Below, in pieces: positions 33,538 to 42,618 of a stretch of 64,000 nt of DNA (positions are counted from its first letter, which is position 1; each line of letters begins with the position of its first letter). The translations under genes and the position numbers were made by a program. Origin of the DNA: Bradyrhizobium sp. NDS-1 (GTDB lineage: Bacteria > Pseudomonadota > Alphaproteobacteria > Rhizobiales > Xanthobacteraceae); contig NZ_CP136628.1 of the NCBI RefSeq assembly GCF_032918005.1, forward strand, positions 744,001 through 808,000. Reading direction: 5' to 3'. The notes under the pieces were generated by a model, which saw only the letters and a list, made by a program, of their open reading frames with translations, searched no databases and was not told the DNA's origin.

Positions 33538-36500
33538 TCAGTCGCCATCGCCGATGATCGTGTAAGGTGCCCAGAACAGGGGATGCGCATAGCTGAATAG
33601 CGAGTTGCCGCCAGCGTCCTTGAAACCGGGGCCTTCGAGCAACGCGATCGAAGCCTGACGCAGCGCTTCGCCGCGCTTCAGCTTGCGATCGGCGGTCTGG
33701 CGTGCAAACAGGTCGCTGACAAGCTCGCGCGCCGAAGCGGAATGCACTGACCAATTGGTTACCAAGATTGCCCGAGTGCCGGCATAGAAAAACGCTCGGC
33801 CGAGGCCGGACGCGGCTTCGGCTCCGGCGCCTGCTCCCGCCCCCGTGTTGCAAGCTGACAGCACTACCCAGTCGGCATCAAGCTTGAGCGCCAGGATTTC
33901 CTCCATGGTGAGTAACCCGTCTCCGGGTACGCCAGCCACGTCCGGCGCGCTGAGGGCGAGAGCCGGTTGATGAAGACCATCGAGTTCGCCAGGGATCAGG
34001 CCGTGGGTTGCAAAGACGATGATCTTGAATTTCGACAGGTCCGTCTTCTTCACCACAGCTTCATTGGCCGCCCTGCCGAGATTGAGAACCTTGGAAGGAT
34101 CGGCCTGAAGCGCGGTCGCGATCGACTTCAGCTCATCAGTGGTATCTGGTAGACGATGCAGCAGCGAGAGCTGCGCGCTATCAACGCCCTCCGTCTGTGG
34201 CGTATTGCGACGCATCAACGGCAGGCCTCGGGTGGCCGTTTCGGACGTTTGCACCACCGCAGATGCCTGCTCCTGACTGAACAGCGGATCGCCGAAGCCG
34301 ACCATCGGCTCGCGCTTTTCCGAGCCCGGCGGCAATTGTCGCAGCGTTCGCAGGGCCGCCGCCGACGGCACCAAGGTGACGGCATGGGTTCGCGCGAGCC
34401 AAGGCACACTCCGATAGCCGGAGAATAGCAGTTCATCGCCCGACTTCACTTCGGCGGGCGCAGTCGGGAGCAGCCCGAGCGGCAGCAGACCGAGCGCGCC
34501 GTTGGTGACGACGACCAGACTCTTGGCTTCCTTCCAGCCGGCCTCCACCGGCTTGAGCAATAGCGTGTAAAGCTCGTGTGCCAGTGCTGTATCAAACGGC
34601 GGAATATCTGAGATCATCGGTGCGTTCGGCTCCAGCGCCTCGCGCAACTTCTGCACTTTCTCATCGATCTCGCCCGCCGTCGCCCGGATGGCGGTGAATG
34701 CAACCGGCCCTGACTTGCCGACGGCCCAGACGAAGCTAGCCTCCCGCCCGAAATAGAACGACAGAAACGCCTCGCCGGGCTGCAACACCGCGCGGACCTC
34801 TTCGGCCGTCGGCGGTGTCGGTTCGACAAGATTTGCATAGTTGCGGAATTTGCCCGCGAGCTCCTTTTTGGCTGCGTCGCGTGCGCTACGCATCTTTTCA
34901 ATGTCGGCCTGCAGCGTCGTGAGCGCCTTCTCGTCGCGCTCGGCCTGCGGCATTGCGAGGATGTTGTTGAGCAGGCCCAGTTGTGCGCCGACCTGCTTCC
35001 CCAAATCTTGACTCTTGCGAACAAGGTCCGCCAACGCCGGATTGGCTGCGGTAGCTCGCGCACTTGAAGCAGCGAGCGCACGTTGCACTGAGCTGCTACG
35101 AACCGCATCGGCCAGGCGGAAGCTTTCGGTCGCCGGATCGGCGGCCGCGCTATTGCCCAGACGCGCCAACAGCGCAATATAGGATTCCACCACGATCTGC
35201 GCGCGCCTCTCACGCGCGGCGGAAGCGGTGGCATCGTCATCGTCGGTCTCGCGCGAGCGCGCCATAAGGATCGGCACCGCAAGCTTGAACTCGCGCAACG
35301 CATCGACGTCGCGTCCGGACTTCAGGAGGCCGATGCCGACGAGACCGCGCGAAAGGGCCGTATCGATGTGCTGATCACCGTAGCGCTGCTTCTGCCGCAT
35401 CACCAGGCGTTCAGCGGCGGCGAGGCCAGCCTGGACGTTGGTGGAATAGAGCGCCGCAATAAGATCGGGGTTGAGCTGCAGGCCTTCACGGCGGGCGGGC
35501 TCCCAGCCCTTGGTCGAGGCCTCGAGCTCGGCGTAAGCCGCGGCGGCATCAGTCCAGCGGCTAAGCAGATTGAGGACGGACGCCAGCTGACTCAGCGCAT
35601 TGGCGTAAATCTGTGAATCCTGGGGCACGCCAAGTGTCTTCTGCACGTCGATCTGCACACGCATCAGCTGTTCGGCCTCTGCGAATCGACCCTGCTCGAC
35701 CATCAAATTGGCGAGCTGGGCGACCATGGCGCTGGCACCCAGGCTGTACTTGCCATTAGATTTAAGGCGGCTGAGCAGCGCTCGCCGCACGTCCGCCTCG
35801 CCTTCGGCGAACTTGCCTTGTCGCGCCTTCATGCGACCCTGCAGGGCGATGGTCTCGTCGATCGCTCCCTCCAACTGGCCGGGCGGCGTCTTTATGCCTT
35901 TGGCAAGGGTATGCGAAAGGCCGAGCGACTCCCGACGGAGTGTTTCGGCGCGTTTGAAAGCCTGCTCGGCCTCCTGGAACTGACCACGACCTTCAAACAG
36001 GCGCGCCCGGCTCTGCTCCACATCCGCAGTCCAGCTGGCGCGCTGATACCCGGTAAATGAGGGCCAGCCCTTCGCTTCCTGAAGCAGCGCCTGGCTGCGC
36101 CGTACAAAGGCTTCCGCCTGGTTGAAGTCACCAAGTAGCACGTAGTTCTCGGTGATGTGTCGGTTGGTGTTGAAGCCCCAGCCTTGTGCGCCCTTGACGT
36201 TGGTCTCCCGCGCGATCTGCAGCAACACGGCCAAGGCCTGCTTGGGATCGCCGATGATATTGTACTGGATCGCCAAGCCTTGCCGCAGCCTGCTGATTTC
36301 GTGAATGTCCATTGATCCGCGGCCGAGCTGAACAGCTCGTTCACAATCTACTATCGCTTTGCGATAGTCACCGATGGCCGAATGGGCCCTGCAGCGGTGG
36401 TAGTAAAACTTCGCCTCATCGGCAGCCTTAAGGCCGGGGAACGGTTGCTCACCCGCACGATTGCGGATCGCGCCCAGCCTCCCCGGGTCGGGCTTCTCTT

Positions 36501-36666
36501 GGTCGAGTATTGCGGTGATGTCAGCGATGGTCCGAGGTGGCGCGACGAACTGCTGAGGTACCGCTGAACCAACCGCCGCAATGATCAGTGCGCCAGCGAC
36601 GACCGCAGTCGCCTGCATATTTACTCCGTGGAAGACACGGGGCGGAACAGCAAATAGCATAGCCAT
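33538..36666 (-). CDS. Exported TPR-CHAT domain protein (caspase-like peptidase)
   Basis: 1042 residues from an ATG with a strong GAGGAGGAAC ribosome site; an internal ATG at 36618 is an alternative. An N-terminal hydrophobic segment (MQATAVVAGALIIAAVG, residues 17-33) looks like a signal peptide or anchor. Residues about 90-480 hold TPR-like helices (AKFYYHRCRAHSAIGDYRKA, GQFQEAEQAFKRAETLRR, GRFAEAEQLMRVQIDVQK). A coiled segment follows near 590-640. The C-terminal CHAT domain starts near 660 (LQPGEAFLSFYFGREA) and contains both catalytic sites, FATHGLIPGE and VVLSACNTGAG. It lies alone on an insertion between direct repeats. Role (proteolysis in stress, defence or signalling) is inferred from the family only. 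Confidence 0.85.
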   Translation of the reverse strand: MAMLFAVPPRVFHGVNMQATAVVAGALIIAAVGSAVPQQFVAPPRTIADITAILDQEKPDPGRLGAIRNRAGEQPFPGLKAADEAKFYYHRCRAHSAIGDYRKAIVDCERAVQLGRGSMDIHEISRLRQGLAIQYNIIGDPKQALAVLLQIARETNVKGAQGWGFNTNRHITENYVLLGDFNQAEAFVRRSQALLQEAKGWPSFTGYQRASWTADVEQSRARLFEGRGQFQEAEQAFKRAETLRRESLGLSHTLAKGIKTPPGQLEGAIDETIALQGRMKARQGKFAEGEADVRRALLSRLKSNGKYSLGASAMVAQLANLMVEQGRFAEAEQLMRVQIDVQKTLGVPQDSQIYANALSQLASVLNLLSRWTDAAAAYAELEASTKGWEPARREGLQLNPDLIAALYSTNVQAGLAAAERLVMRQKQRYGDQHIDTALSRGLVGIGLLKSGRDVDALREFKLAVPILMARSRETDDDDATASAARERRAQIVVESYIALLARLGNSAAADPATESFRLADAVRSSSVQRALAASSARATAANPALADLVRKSQDLGKQVGAQLGLLNNILAMPQAERDEKALTTLQADIEKMRSARDAAKKELAGKFRNYANLVEPTPPTAEEVRAVLQPGEAFLSFYFGREASFVWAVGKSGPVAFTAIRATAGEIDEKVQKLREALEPNAPMISDIPPFDTALAHELYTLLLKPVEAGWKEAKSLVVVTNGALGLLPLGLLPTAPAEVKSGDELLFSGYRSVPWLARTHAVTLVPSAAALRTLRQLPPGSEKREPMVGFGDPLFSQEQASAVVQTSETATRGLPLMRRNTPQTEGVDSAQLSLLHRLPDTTDELKSIATALQADPSKVLNLGRAANEAVVKKTDLSKFKIIVFATHGLIPGELDGLHQPALALSAPDVAGVPGDGLLTMEEILALKLDADWVVLSACNTGAGAGAGAEAASGLGRAFFYAGTRAILVTNWSVHSASARELVSDLFARQTADRKLKRGEALRQASIALLEGPGFKDAGGNSLFSYAHPLFWAPYTIIGDGD

Positions 36667-37367
36667 TGTTCCTCCTCAGAATGTAGGGGGCCAAATTCGC
36701 CATGGGACTACGCCGATCCTCACCTAAACCTTCATGATCTCAATTTTCGAACACTCTACTGGCCTCGCCGATGTGGTCAATATCGTGGTGGCGACTGCGG
36801 CGCGTTGATGACCGGTCGTACCGTCTTGCGCAGGCATTTCGGCAAGAACTCCAGCAATGGATGCCGGGTGGGGAAACCAAACAAATGGAAGACGTTCCCA
36901 GCGGACTGCACGGATCGCCACGGGGTCTGTCCACCGTGTCAGCGTTCGGGACGGATCCCACGCTGACGCGATCCCTGCCCGCAAGTCTGCTCCGGGTCAA
37001 AAGCTGCCTTCTCAGCCAGGAAAGGCGACGTCCGCTTCGCCCCGATCAACGGACCTCCACCGAACAATGCGGTTGGTCTGCTTCGTGCCAACAGCAGACC
37101 TGCAACCGTGCGCTCAGCGGTCATGCCCAGTCAGGCCTTCGAGAAAATCACCTGCGAGGATCGAACATGCTCCGACGGAGCCCGCAGCGATTATTCCGAT
37201 TGGTTATGAAGTACTGGAGAGAAGCGAGCGGCGGGAGCGCAACGGTCAACCAGGCAAAAGCGATTGCCGTCCCGCTTGCATCCATCAACGGGGCCCTCGC
37301 AGCAATGGGTACGACCCGCGCAAGCTTGCATCGACAAACAGAGATGGCCAAAAGACAAAAAAGCTGA
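36667..37367. other. 700-bp right arm of CHAT island, no clear gene
   Basis: No frame has both a ribosome site and recognisable protein. Two minus-strand and two plus-strand frames of 180-200 codons overlap with no similarity known to me. The stretch around 36985-37055 (aagtctgctccgggtcaaaa, gtccgcttcgccc) reads like a degenerate intergenic repeat. It contains the promoter and leader of the CHAT gene at its left edge. Confidence 0.5.
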
Positions 37368-37593
37368 CAGCGGATTCAGGGCCGCTGAAGAGCATTTGAA
37401 AGTCGCCAAGCAGGTCTTCTGATCTCATCTAGATCAACCGCATCCCGCGCAGGCTGGCGTGCCCGCCTTTGCCGACGATGATGTGATCGTGCACGGCAAT
37501 TCCCAGCGGCTTTGCGATGTCGATGATCGCTTTCGTCATCTGGATGTCGGCCTGCGACGGCGAGGGGTCGCCGGAGGGGTGGTTATGCACGAG
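37368..37593. repeat. Direct repeat copy 2 (sel1 3' end plus radC)
   Basis: This partner of 33087-33313 begins at CAGCGGATTCAGGG. Bases 37368-37422 encode the last residues of Sel1 (SGFRAAEEHLKVAKQVF and stop) without the rest of the gene, a 5'-truncated remnant, and then run into the intact radC. The exact left boundary falls in an unrelated sequence (aaaagctga). Confidence 0.9.
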
Positions 37594-38142
37594 GATCAGC
37601 GCGGTTGCGGATAATTCCAGCGCGCGCTTGATCACCTCGCGCGGATAGACCGGGGTGTGGTCGACGGTGCCGGTCTGCTGCACCTCGTCGGCAATGAGCT
37701 GGTTGCGCTTGTCGAGGAAGAGCAGGCGAAACTGCTCCTTGTCGGCGAACGCCATGCTGGTACGGCAATAGGCGATCACCTCGTTCCAGGACGACAGCGC
37801 GTTGCGGCTGTTGACCTCGCCCTTGGCAACGCGGTGCGCCGCGGCGGCAATCAGCTTGAGCTGGTTGATCGCGGACTCGCCGATGCCGTCGACCTCGCGC
37901 AAGCGCGCCACCGGCGCATGCACGGCCTCGGCGAAGGAGCCGAAGGTCTTGATCAGCAGCTTGGCGAGCGGCTTGGTGTCGCGCCGCGGCAGCGCCGGAA
38001 ACAGCGCCATCTCCAGCAGCTCGTAGTCGCTCAGTGCATCCGCCCCCGCGCTGTAGAAGCGCTCGCGCAGCCGCTCGCGATGGCCGTGATAGTGCGGCGC
38101 GTCCTCAGTCTTGCTCTTATCGTGGTTGGTCTTGGCGGGCAT
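37429..38142 (-). CDS. radC: RadC family JAMM-domain protein
   Basis: 237 residues. The N-terminal UPF0758 helix-hairpin-helix region includes [18 protein letters not shown]; the C-terminal MPN/JAMM domain has [15 protein letters not shown] with the zinc ligands H-x-H...D, and Glu in the preceding strand. The RadC name comes from an E. coli mutation now known to be in recG; the true role is not known. It follows map on the minus strand, the usual rhizobial neighbour, so this intact copy is in the ancestral place. Confidence 0.92.
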   Translation of the reverse strand: MPAKTNHDKSKTEDAPHYHGHRERLRERFYSAGADALSDYELLEMALFPALPRRDTKPLAKLLIKTFGSFAEAVHAPVARLREVDGIGESAINQLKLIAAAAHRVAKGEVNSRNALSSWNEVIAYCRTSMAFADKEQFRLLFLDKRNQLIADEVQQTGTVDHTPVYPREVIKRALELSATALILVHNHPSGDPSPSQADIQMTKAIIDIAKPLGIAVHDHIIVGKGGHASLRGMRLI

Positions 38143-38232
38143 CGGGAGCCAGCATTGCCGGGGACCGGCGCTTTTGCAACCGTCAATTGCGGCGGCAATC
38201 GGCTTCAGGCGAAGCCGATGTACCTGAGAGAC

Positions 38233-39051
38233 TCACCCGATCTGCTTCTCGCCGTGCCGCTCCGACAGCGTGAAGATCTCGACGCCCGTGGCCGTCACGC
38301 CGACCGAGTGCTCGAACTGCGCCGACAGCGAGCGGTCGCGGGTCACCGCGGTCCAGCCGTCGGAGAGGATCTTCACATGCGGCTTGCCGAGATTGATCAT
38401 CGGCTCGATGGTGAAGAACATGCCGGGCTTGAGCTGCACGCCTTCGCCGGGCCGGCCGATATGGATGATGTTCGGCTCGTCGTGGAACATGCGGCCCAAA
38501 CCATGGCCGCAGAAATCGCGCACCACGCTCATGCCCTGCGGCTCGACGAAGCTCTGGATGGCGTGACCGATATCGCCGGTGGTGGCGCCGGGCTTCACCG
38601 CGGCGATGCCGCGCATCATCGCTTCATAGGTCACCTCGATCAGCCGCTCCGCCTTGCGCGCGATCGGGCCGATCGCATACATCCGGCTGGAATCGCCGTA
38701 CCAGCCGTCGACGATGAAGGTGACGTCGATGTTGACGATGTCGCCTTCCTTCAGCGGACGGTCGCCGGGCATGCCGTGGCAGACCACGTGGTTGAGCGAG
38801 GTGCAGGTCGAATAGCGGTAGCCGCGATACATCAGCGTCGCCGGATAGGCATTGTTGCTGAAGGCGAAGTCGCGGACGAACTGGTCGATGCGCTCGGTCG
38901 GCACGCCGGGCCCGACGATGTCGGTGAGCTCGTCCAGGCACTTGGCCACCAGCGCGCCCGCCTTGCGCATGCCGGCAAAGGCGCTCGGTCCATGCAGCTT
39001 GATCTGTCCGGTCTTGCGCAGGGAGGTATCGGTGGCTTCGACGTAGCTCAT
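38233..39051 (-). CDS. map: Methionine aminopeptidase type I
   Basis: 272 residues. Removes the initiator Met from nascent proteins. Metal ligands and signature: CTSLNHVVCHGMPGDRPL (histidine for substrate), INIDVTF-type NIDVTFIVDGWYGDSSRM with the two Asp ligands, FCGHGLGRMFHDEPNIIH, MFFTIEPMI, and TVEFQ-equivalent SAQFEHSVGVT with Glu ligands. Start at 39051 fits the conserved MSYVEATD N-terminus; upstream open codons are not used. Likely co-transcribed with radC 90 bp downstream. Confidence 0.95.
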   Translation of the reverse strand: MSYVEATDTSLRKTGQIKLHGPSAFAGMRKAGALVAKCLDELTDIVGPGVPTERIDQFVRDFAFSNNAYPATLMYRGYRYSTCTSLNHVVCHGMPGDRPLKEGDIVNIDVTFIVDGWYGDSSRMYAIGPIARKAERLIEVTYEAMMRGIAAVKPGATTGDIGHAIQSFVEPQGMSVVRDFCGHGLGRMFHDEPNIIHIGRPGEGVQLKPGMFFTIEPMINLGKPHVKILSDGWTAVTRDRSLSAQFEHSVGVTATGVEIFTLSERHGEKQIG

Positions 39052-39227
39052 GCTTGTGCGGTCTTCCGGGGCTGTCCAGATTTCGGCGAAAAGGCTTGAT
39101 TTCAGGCCCCAATTTAATGATTGCGGGCCTTCATGCAAGCTAAGGCAGAGCGTTTTCGAGCGAAGTGGCTGCCGGCTCGCGTGAAGAAAACGAGAACCTT
39201 ACCGGCTCCTTGCACCCGAAAGCGGGC

Positions 39228-40544
39228 CTAATTCGGGACTTCTACGGTGCTTTCCACCGGCAGCGCGCCGCTGCGGATGCGGATTTCGCGGACGGGGTAG
39301 GGAACCCGGATGCCCTCGTGCTTGAAGGCGTCCCACAGCCCCAGCATCACGTCGCTCTTGACCTTGTCCATGCCGTCGGGATCGGCGATCCAGAAGGTCA
39401 GCGAGAATTTCATCCCGGCTTCCGCGAACTCGGTCAGGATGCAGGTCGGCGGCTTGCCCTTCTGCGCGCGCGGATGGGCGGCGGCGGTCTCCGCGGCGAG
39501 CGTGCAGACCAGACGGGGATCGGCGTCGTAATTGGTGCCGAAGGCGATCTTCACCAGCGTGTTCTTGTCGGTATAGGTCCAGTTGACGACCTTTTGCGTC
39601 ACCAGATCCTCGTTCGGCACCAGGAACTCGCGGCCGTCTCCGGCGGCGACCGAAATATAACGCGTCTTCATCGCGCTGATGCGGCCGGTATTGTCGCCGA
39701 TGGTGACGAGGTCGCCGGGCTTCACCGACTTGTCGGCAAGCAGGATGATGCCCGAGATGAAGTTGGCCACGATCTTCTGCAGGCCGATACCGATGCCGAC
39801 GCCGACCGCGCCGGAGAACACCGCGAGCGCCGAAAGATCGATGCCGACCGCGCCGAGCGCGATCACGATCGCGACCGCAAGCAGCCCGATGCGGATGATC
39901 TTGACCAGCAGCACCTGCACCGATGGCGTCAGATCGGTGGTCGCGTTGATCCGGCTCTCGGCGAAATTGCTCGCGATGTTGGTGGCCCAGAGCGCGATGA
40001 GGAGGAGCGCGCCGGCCTTGAGCGCCAGCAGCGGGGTCAGCCTGAGGCCGCCGAGCACGATCGCGTAGGAATCGAGCAGGTCGACCGTCGTATCGAGCTG
40101 GCCGAGGATCGAGAGCGCTGCGAGAAACCACGCCGTGATCGACACCAGCTTGACGATGAAGGCATTGCGCAGCACCGAGGTCACGAGCCGGATCGCGAGC
40201 CAGGCCAGTCCGAGCTTGGCGGCGACCATCAGGAGATAGGAGCGGCTCGGCCAGGTCGCGTGGTACATCACCACGCGGGAGATGATCACGAGCAGGGTGA
40301 ACACCGCCGTCGAGGCGCTGGAGACCATCACCCTGGCGAAGTGCCGGAGCGGCAGCGGCCAGCGCATCGCCAGCGAGGTCATGTCGATCCGGCTGCGGAC
40401 GGCGGTCTCGGCGGCATAGGCGATGCCGGCCGCGGCCAGAATGAGGCCGAATTGCAGGTAGAACCAGGGCGAGGAGATTTCCGCCCCGACGCTGCGCGCG
40501 GTGGTCTGCACGAACTCCATGAAGTCCTTGAGGTCCATGTCCAT
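39228..40544 (-). CDS. MscS-family mechanosensitive ion channel
   Basis: 438 residues with about five N-terminal helices and the MscS pore and beta domain at about 265-400: VFSGAVGVGIGIGLQKIVANF (Gly/Ala pore helix TM3), DLVTIGDNTGRISAMKTRYIS and VPNEDLVTQKVVNWTY are the family signatures. The C-terminal domain has FWIADPDGMDKVKSDVM. Releases solutes on hypo-osmotic shock. Start at 40544 (MDMDLKDF); no strong ribosome site. Monocistronic, divergent from the antiporter gene. Confidence 0.9.
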   Translation of the reverse strand: MDMDLKDFMEFVQTTARSVGAEISSPWFYLQFGLILAAAGIAYAAETAVRSRIDMTSLAMRWPLPLRHFARVMVSSASTAVFTLLVIISRVVMYHATWPSRSYLLMVAAKLGLAWLAIRLVTSVLRNAFIVKLVSITAWFLAALSILGQLDTTVDLLDSYAIVLGGLRLTPLLALKAGALLLIALWATNIASNFAESRINATTDLTPSVQVLLVKIIRIGLLAVAIVIALGAVGIDLSALAVFSGAVGVGIGIGLQKIVANFISGIILLADKSVKPGDLVTIGDNTGRISAMKTRYISVAAGDGREFLVPNEDLVTQKVVNWTYTDKNTLVKIAFGTNYDADPRLVCTLAAETAAAHPRAQKGKPPTCILTEFAEAGMKFSLTFWIADPDGMDKVKSDVMLGLWDAFKHEGIRVPYPVREIRIRSGALPVESTVEVPN

Positions 40545-40751
40545 CGGTCTCGTCGGCAAGCTGCGGAAGGAATTGATTCGAGGGAGGGCAGAATCCCACA
40601 AAGGGCGCGGCCGGGCCATCGATACACCGGCATGTGATGTACGTTAAGGCCGTAAAGTGCGGGCAGATTGCCGCGAGGAACGAAAATGGGTTGGCGCGCG
40701 AGTCCCCCGACGATAAGGATGCCATTCCAGCTGTTTTGACCCGGAAGGTGG

Positions 40752-42545
40752 ATGGCCTCTCTCGACTCCGTCAGCCTCGCCATATTGCTCGGTGCCGTGC
40801 TCGTCATGGCCGGCATCCTGTCGAGCCTTCTGGCACTCCGCTTCGGCGCGCCCCTGCTGCTGGTCTTCCTTGCGGTCGGCATGCTCGCCGGGGATTCCGG
40901 TCCCGGCCAGCTCCAGTTCGACGACGTCCGCACCACCTACCTGGTCGGCTCGGTGGCGCTTGCCCTGATCCTGTTCGACGGCGGCCTCAGGACGCGCTTT
41001 GCCAGCATCCGCACCGTGCTGGCGCCGTCCATGGTGCTTGCGACGATCGGCGTGCTCCTGACCGCGCTGATCACGGCGCCGTTCGCCAGATTCGCGCTCG
41101 ATCTCAACTGGACGGAGTCGCTGCTGGTCGGTGCCGTGGTGGCCTCGACCGACGCGGCGGCCGTGTTCCTGCTGGTGCACACGCAGGGCCTGCGGCTGCG
41201 CCCGCGTGTCGGCGCGACGCTGGAGGTGGAATCCGGCACCAACGACCCCTTCGCGATCTTTCTCACCTTGATGCTGGTCGAGTACATCTCGGTCGGCTCG
41301 AGCTCGCCCGGCCATGTGCTGATGGAGTTCATCCAGGAGGCCGTGCTGGGCGCCATCGTCGGCGTCATCGGCGGTCGCCTCGTCGTCATCGCGCTCAACA
41401 AGGTGGCGCTGCCGCAGGGCCTGCATGCACCGTTCGTGACCACGGGCGCGCTGGTGATCTTCGGCGGCTCGCAGATGATGCATGCCTCCGGCTTCCTCGC
41501 GGTCTATCTCGCCGGCATCATCATCGGCAACCGGCCGACGCGCGCACATAACTCCGTCGTGGCCTTCCTCGATGCCGCGACCTGGCTGGCGCAGATCGTG
41601 ATGTTCGTGCTGCTCGGCCTGCTGGTCTCGCCGAGCCGGCTCGGCACCAGCGTGCTGCCGGCGGTCGCCGTCGCGCTGGTGCTGATGCTGGTGGCGCGGC
41701 CGATCGCGGTCTTCGTGTGCCTGGCGCCGTTCCGCTTCAACTGGCGCGAAAAGATCTTCATCGCCTGGACCGGCCTGCGCGGCGCCGTGGCGATCTTCCT
41801 GGCCTCGATCCCGATGCTGGTCGGCCTGTCCAAGGCCTATCTCTATTTCGACGTCGCCTTCGTCGTCGTGATCATCTCGCTGCTCCTGCAGGGCTGGACC
41901 CTGGCGCCGGCCGCGCGCAAGCTGCACGTGGCGCTGCCGCGCGCCGAGCGCGGCCCGCGGCGTGTCGAGCTGGATCTGCCCGGCCAGCTCGAACAGCAAT
42001 TGGTCGGCTATCCGGTGCGGCCCAAGAGTCTGTACTTCCGCCGCGGCCTGATCCCGTCCTGGTCCAAACCGACACTGGTCATCCGCAACGAGCACATCCT
42101 GACGCCGACGGAAGCCGATCCGATCGCGCCCGGCGACTACATCTACCTGCTGGCGCCGCCGGAAAAAGCCGAGTCGCTGGACCGCTTCTTCGTCGACATG
42201 CAGTCGAGCTCGGCGCCGGATCCGCATCTGCTCGGCGACTTCATGGTCTCCGGCGAGCACACGCTCGCCGAGCTCGCCGAGATCTACGGTGTGAAAGTGA
42301 GCGAGGACGAGAGCAAGCTCACGCTCGCCGACTATTTCGACATCCATCTCGACCATGCGCCGAAGGAGGGTGCCGAGCTCGCGCTGGACGAGATCGTGCT
42401 GGTCGCGCGCAGCATCTCCGGAGGCCGCGTCAGCGTCGTCGGTCTGCGCCTGCCGGAAGAGGACGAGACGCCGCCGCCGCTGACGCGGGCGAAGGCGCTG
42501 CGGAAGAAGCTTGCCGATGTGTGGGCGTCGGTTGCGGGAGTATAG
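40752..42545 (+). CDS. K+/H+ antiporter, CPA1/NhaP2 (CvrA) type
   Basis: 597 residues: about 12-13 membrane helices (residues 5-390), with the transport-site motif in VGAVVASTDAAAVFLLVH and LEVESGTNDPFAIFLTLM typical of NhaP2/KefC-like CPA1 antiporters. The cytoplasmic tail (about 400-597) includes a TrkA_C-like segment (FYFRRGLIPSWSKPTLVIRN region, then ILTPTEADPIAPGDYIYLLA) and a CorC_HlyC-type region (GDFMVSGEHTLAELAEIYGV), as in CvrA. Ion specificity is inferred from the family. Adjacent to the divergent MscS channel: both deal with osmotic and potassium stress. Confidence 0.9.
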   Translation: MASLDSVSLAILLGAVLVMAGILSSLLALRFGAPLLLVFLAVGMLAGDSGPGQLQFDDVRTTYLVGSVALALILFDGGLRTRFASIRTVLAPSMVLATIGVLLTALITAPFARFALDLNWTESLLVGAVVASTDAAAVFLLVHTQGLRLRPRVGATLEVESGTNDPFAIFLTLMLVEYISVGSSSPGHVLMEFIQEAVLGAIVGVIGGRLVVIALNKVALPQGLHAPFVTTGALVIFGGSQMMHASGFLAVYLAGIIIGNRPTRAHNSVVAFLDAATWLAQIVMFVLLGLLVSPSRLGTSVLPAVAVALVLMLVARPIAVFVCLAPFRFNWREKIFIAWTGLRGAVAIFLASIPMLVGLSKAYLYFDVAFVVVIISLLLQGWTLAPAARKLHVALPRAERGPRRVELDLPGQLEQQLVGYPVRPKSLYFRRGLIPSWSKPTLVIRNEHILTPTEADPIAPGDYIYLLAPPEKAESLDRFFVDMQSSSAPDPHLLGDFMVSGEHTLAELAEIYGVKVSEDESKLTLADYFDIHLDHAPKEGAELALDEIVLVARSISGGRVSVVGLRLPEEDETPPPLTRAKALRKKLADVWASVAGV

Positions 42546-42618
42546 CACTCACCATCGCCTTAGCCGGGCATGACATTGGTGGTGAAGCGAAAGCAGGCCA
42601 AACATGCCCGCATGCCCC

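Noticed and set aside
36771..37399. Overlapping 180-200-codon frames right of the CHAT gene
   Set aside because: Low-quality composition with many Arg/Ser/Pro, no start signal, and partly in the duplicated sel1 tail.
40644..42548. 634-codon minus-strand frame over the antiporter gene
   Set aside because: Extremely rich in His, Gln, Asp and Arg, no membrane or domain pattern; the plus strand encodes a clear 12-helix transporter.
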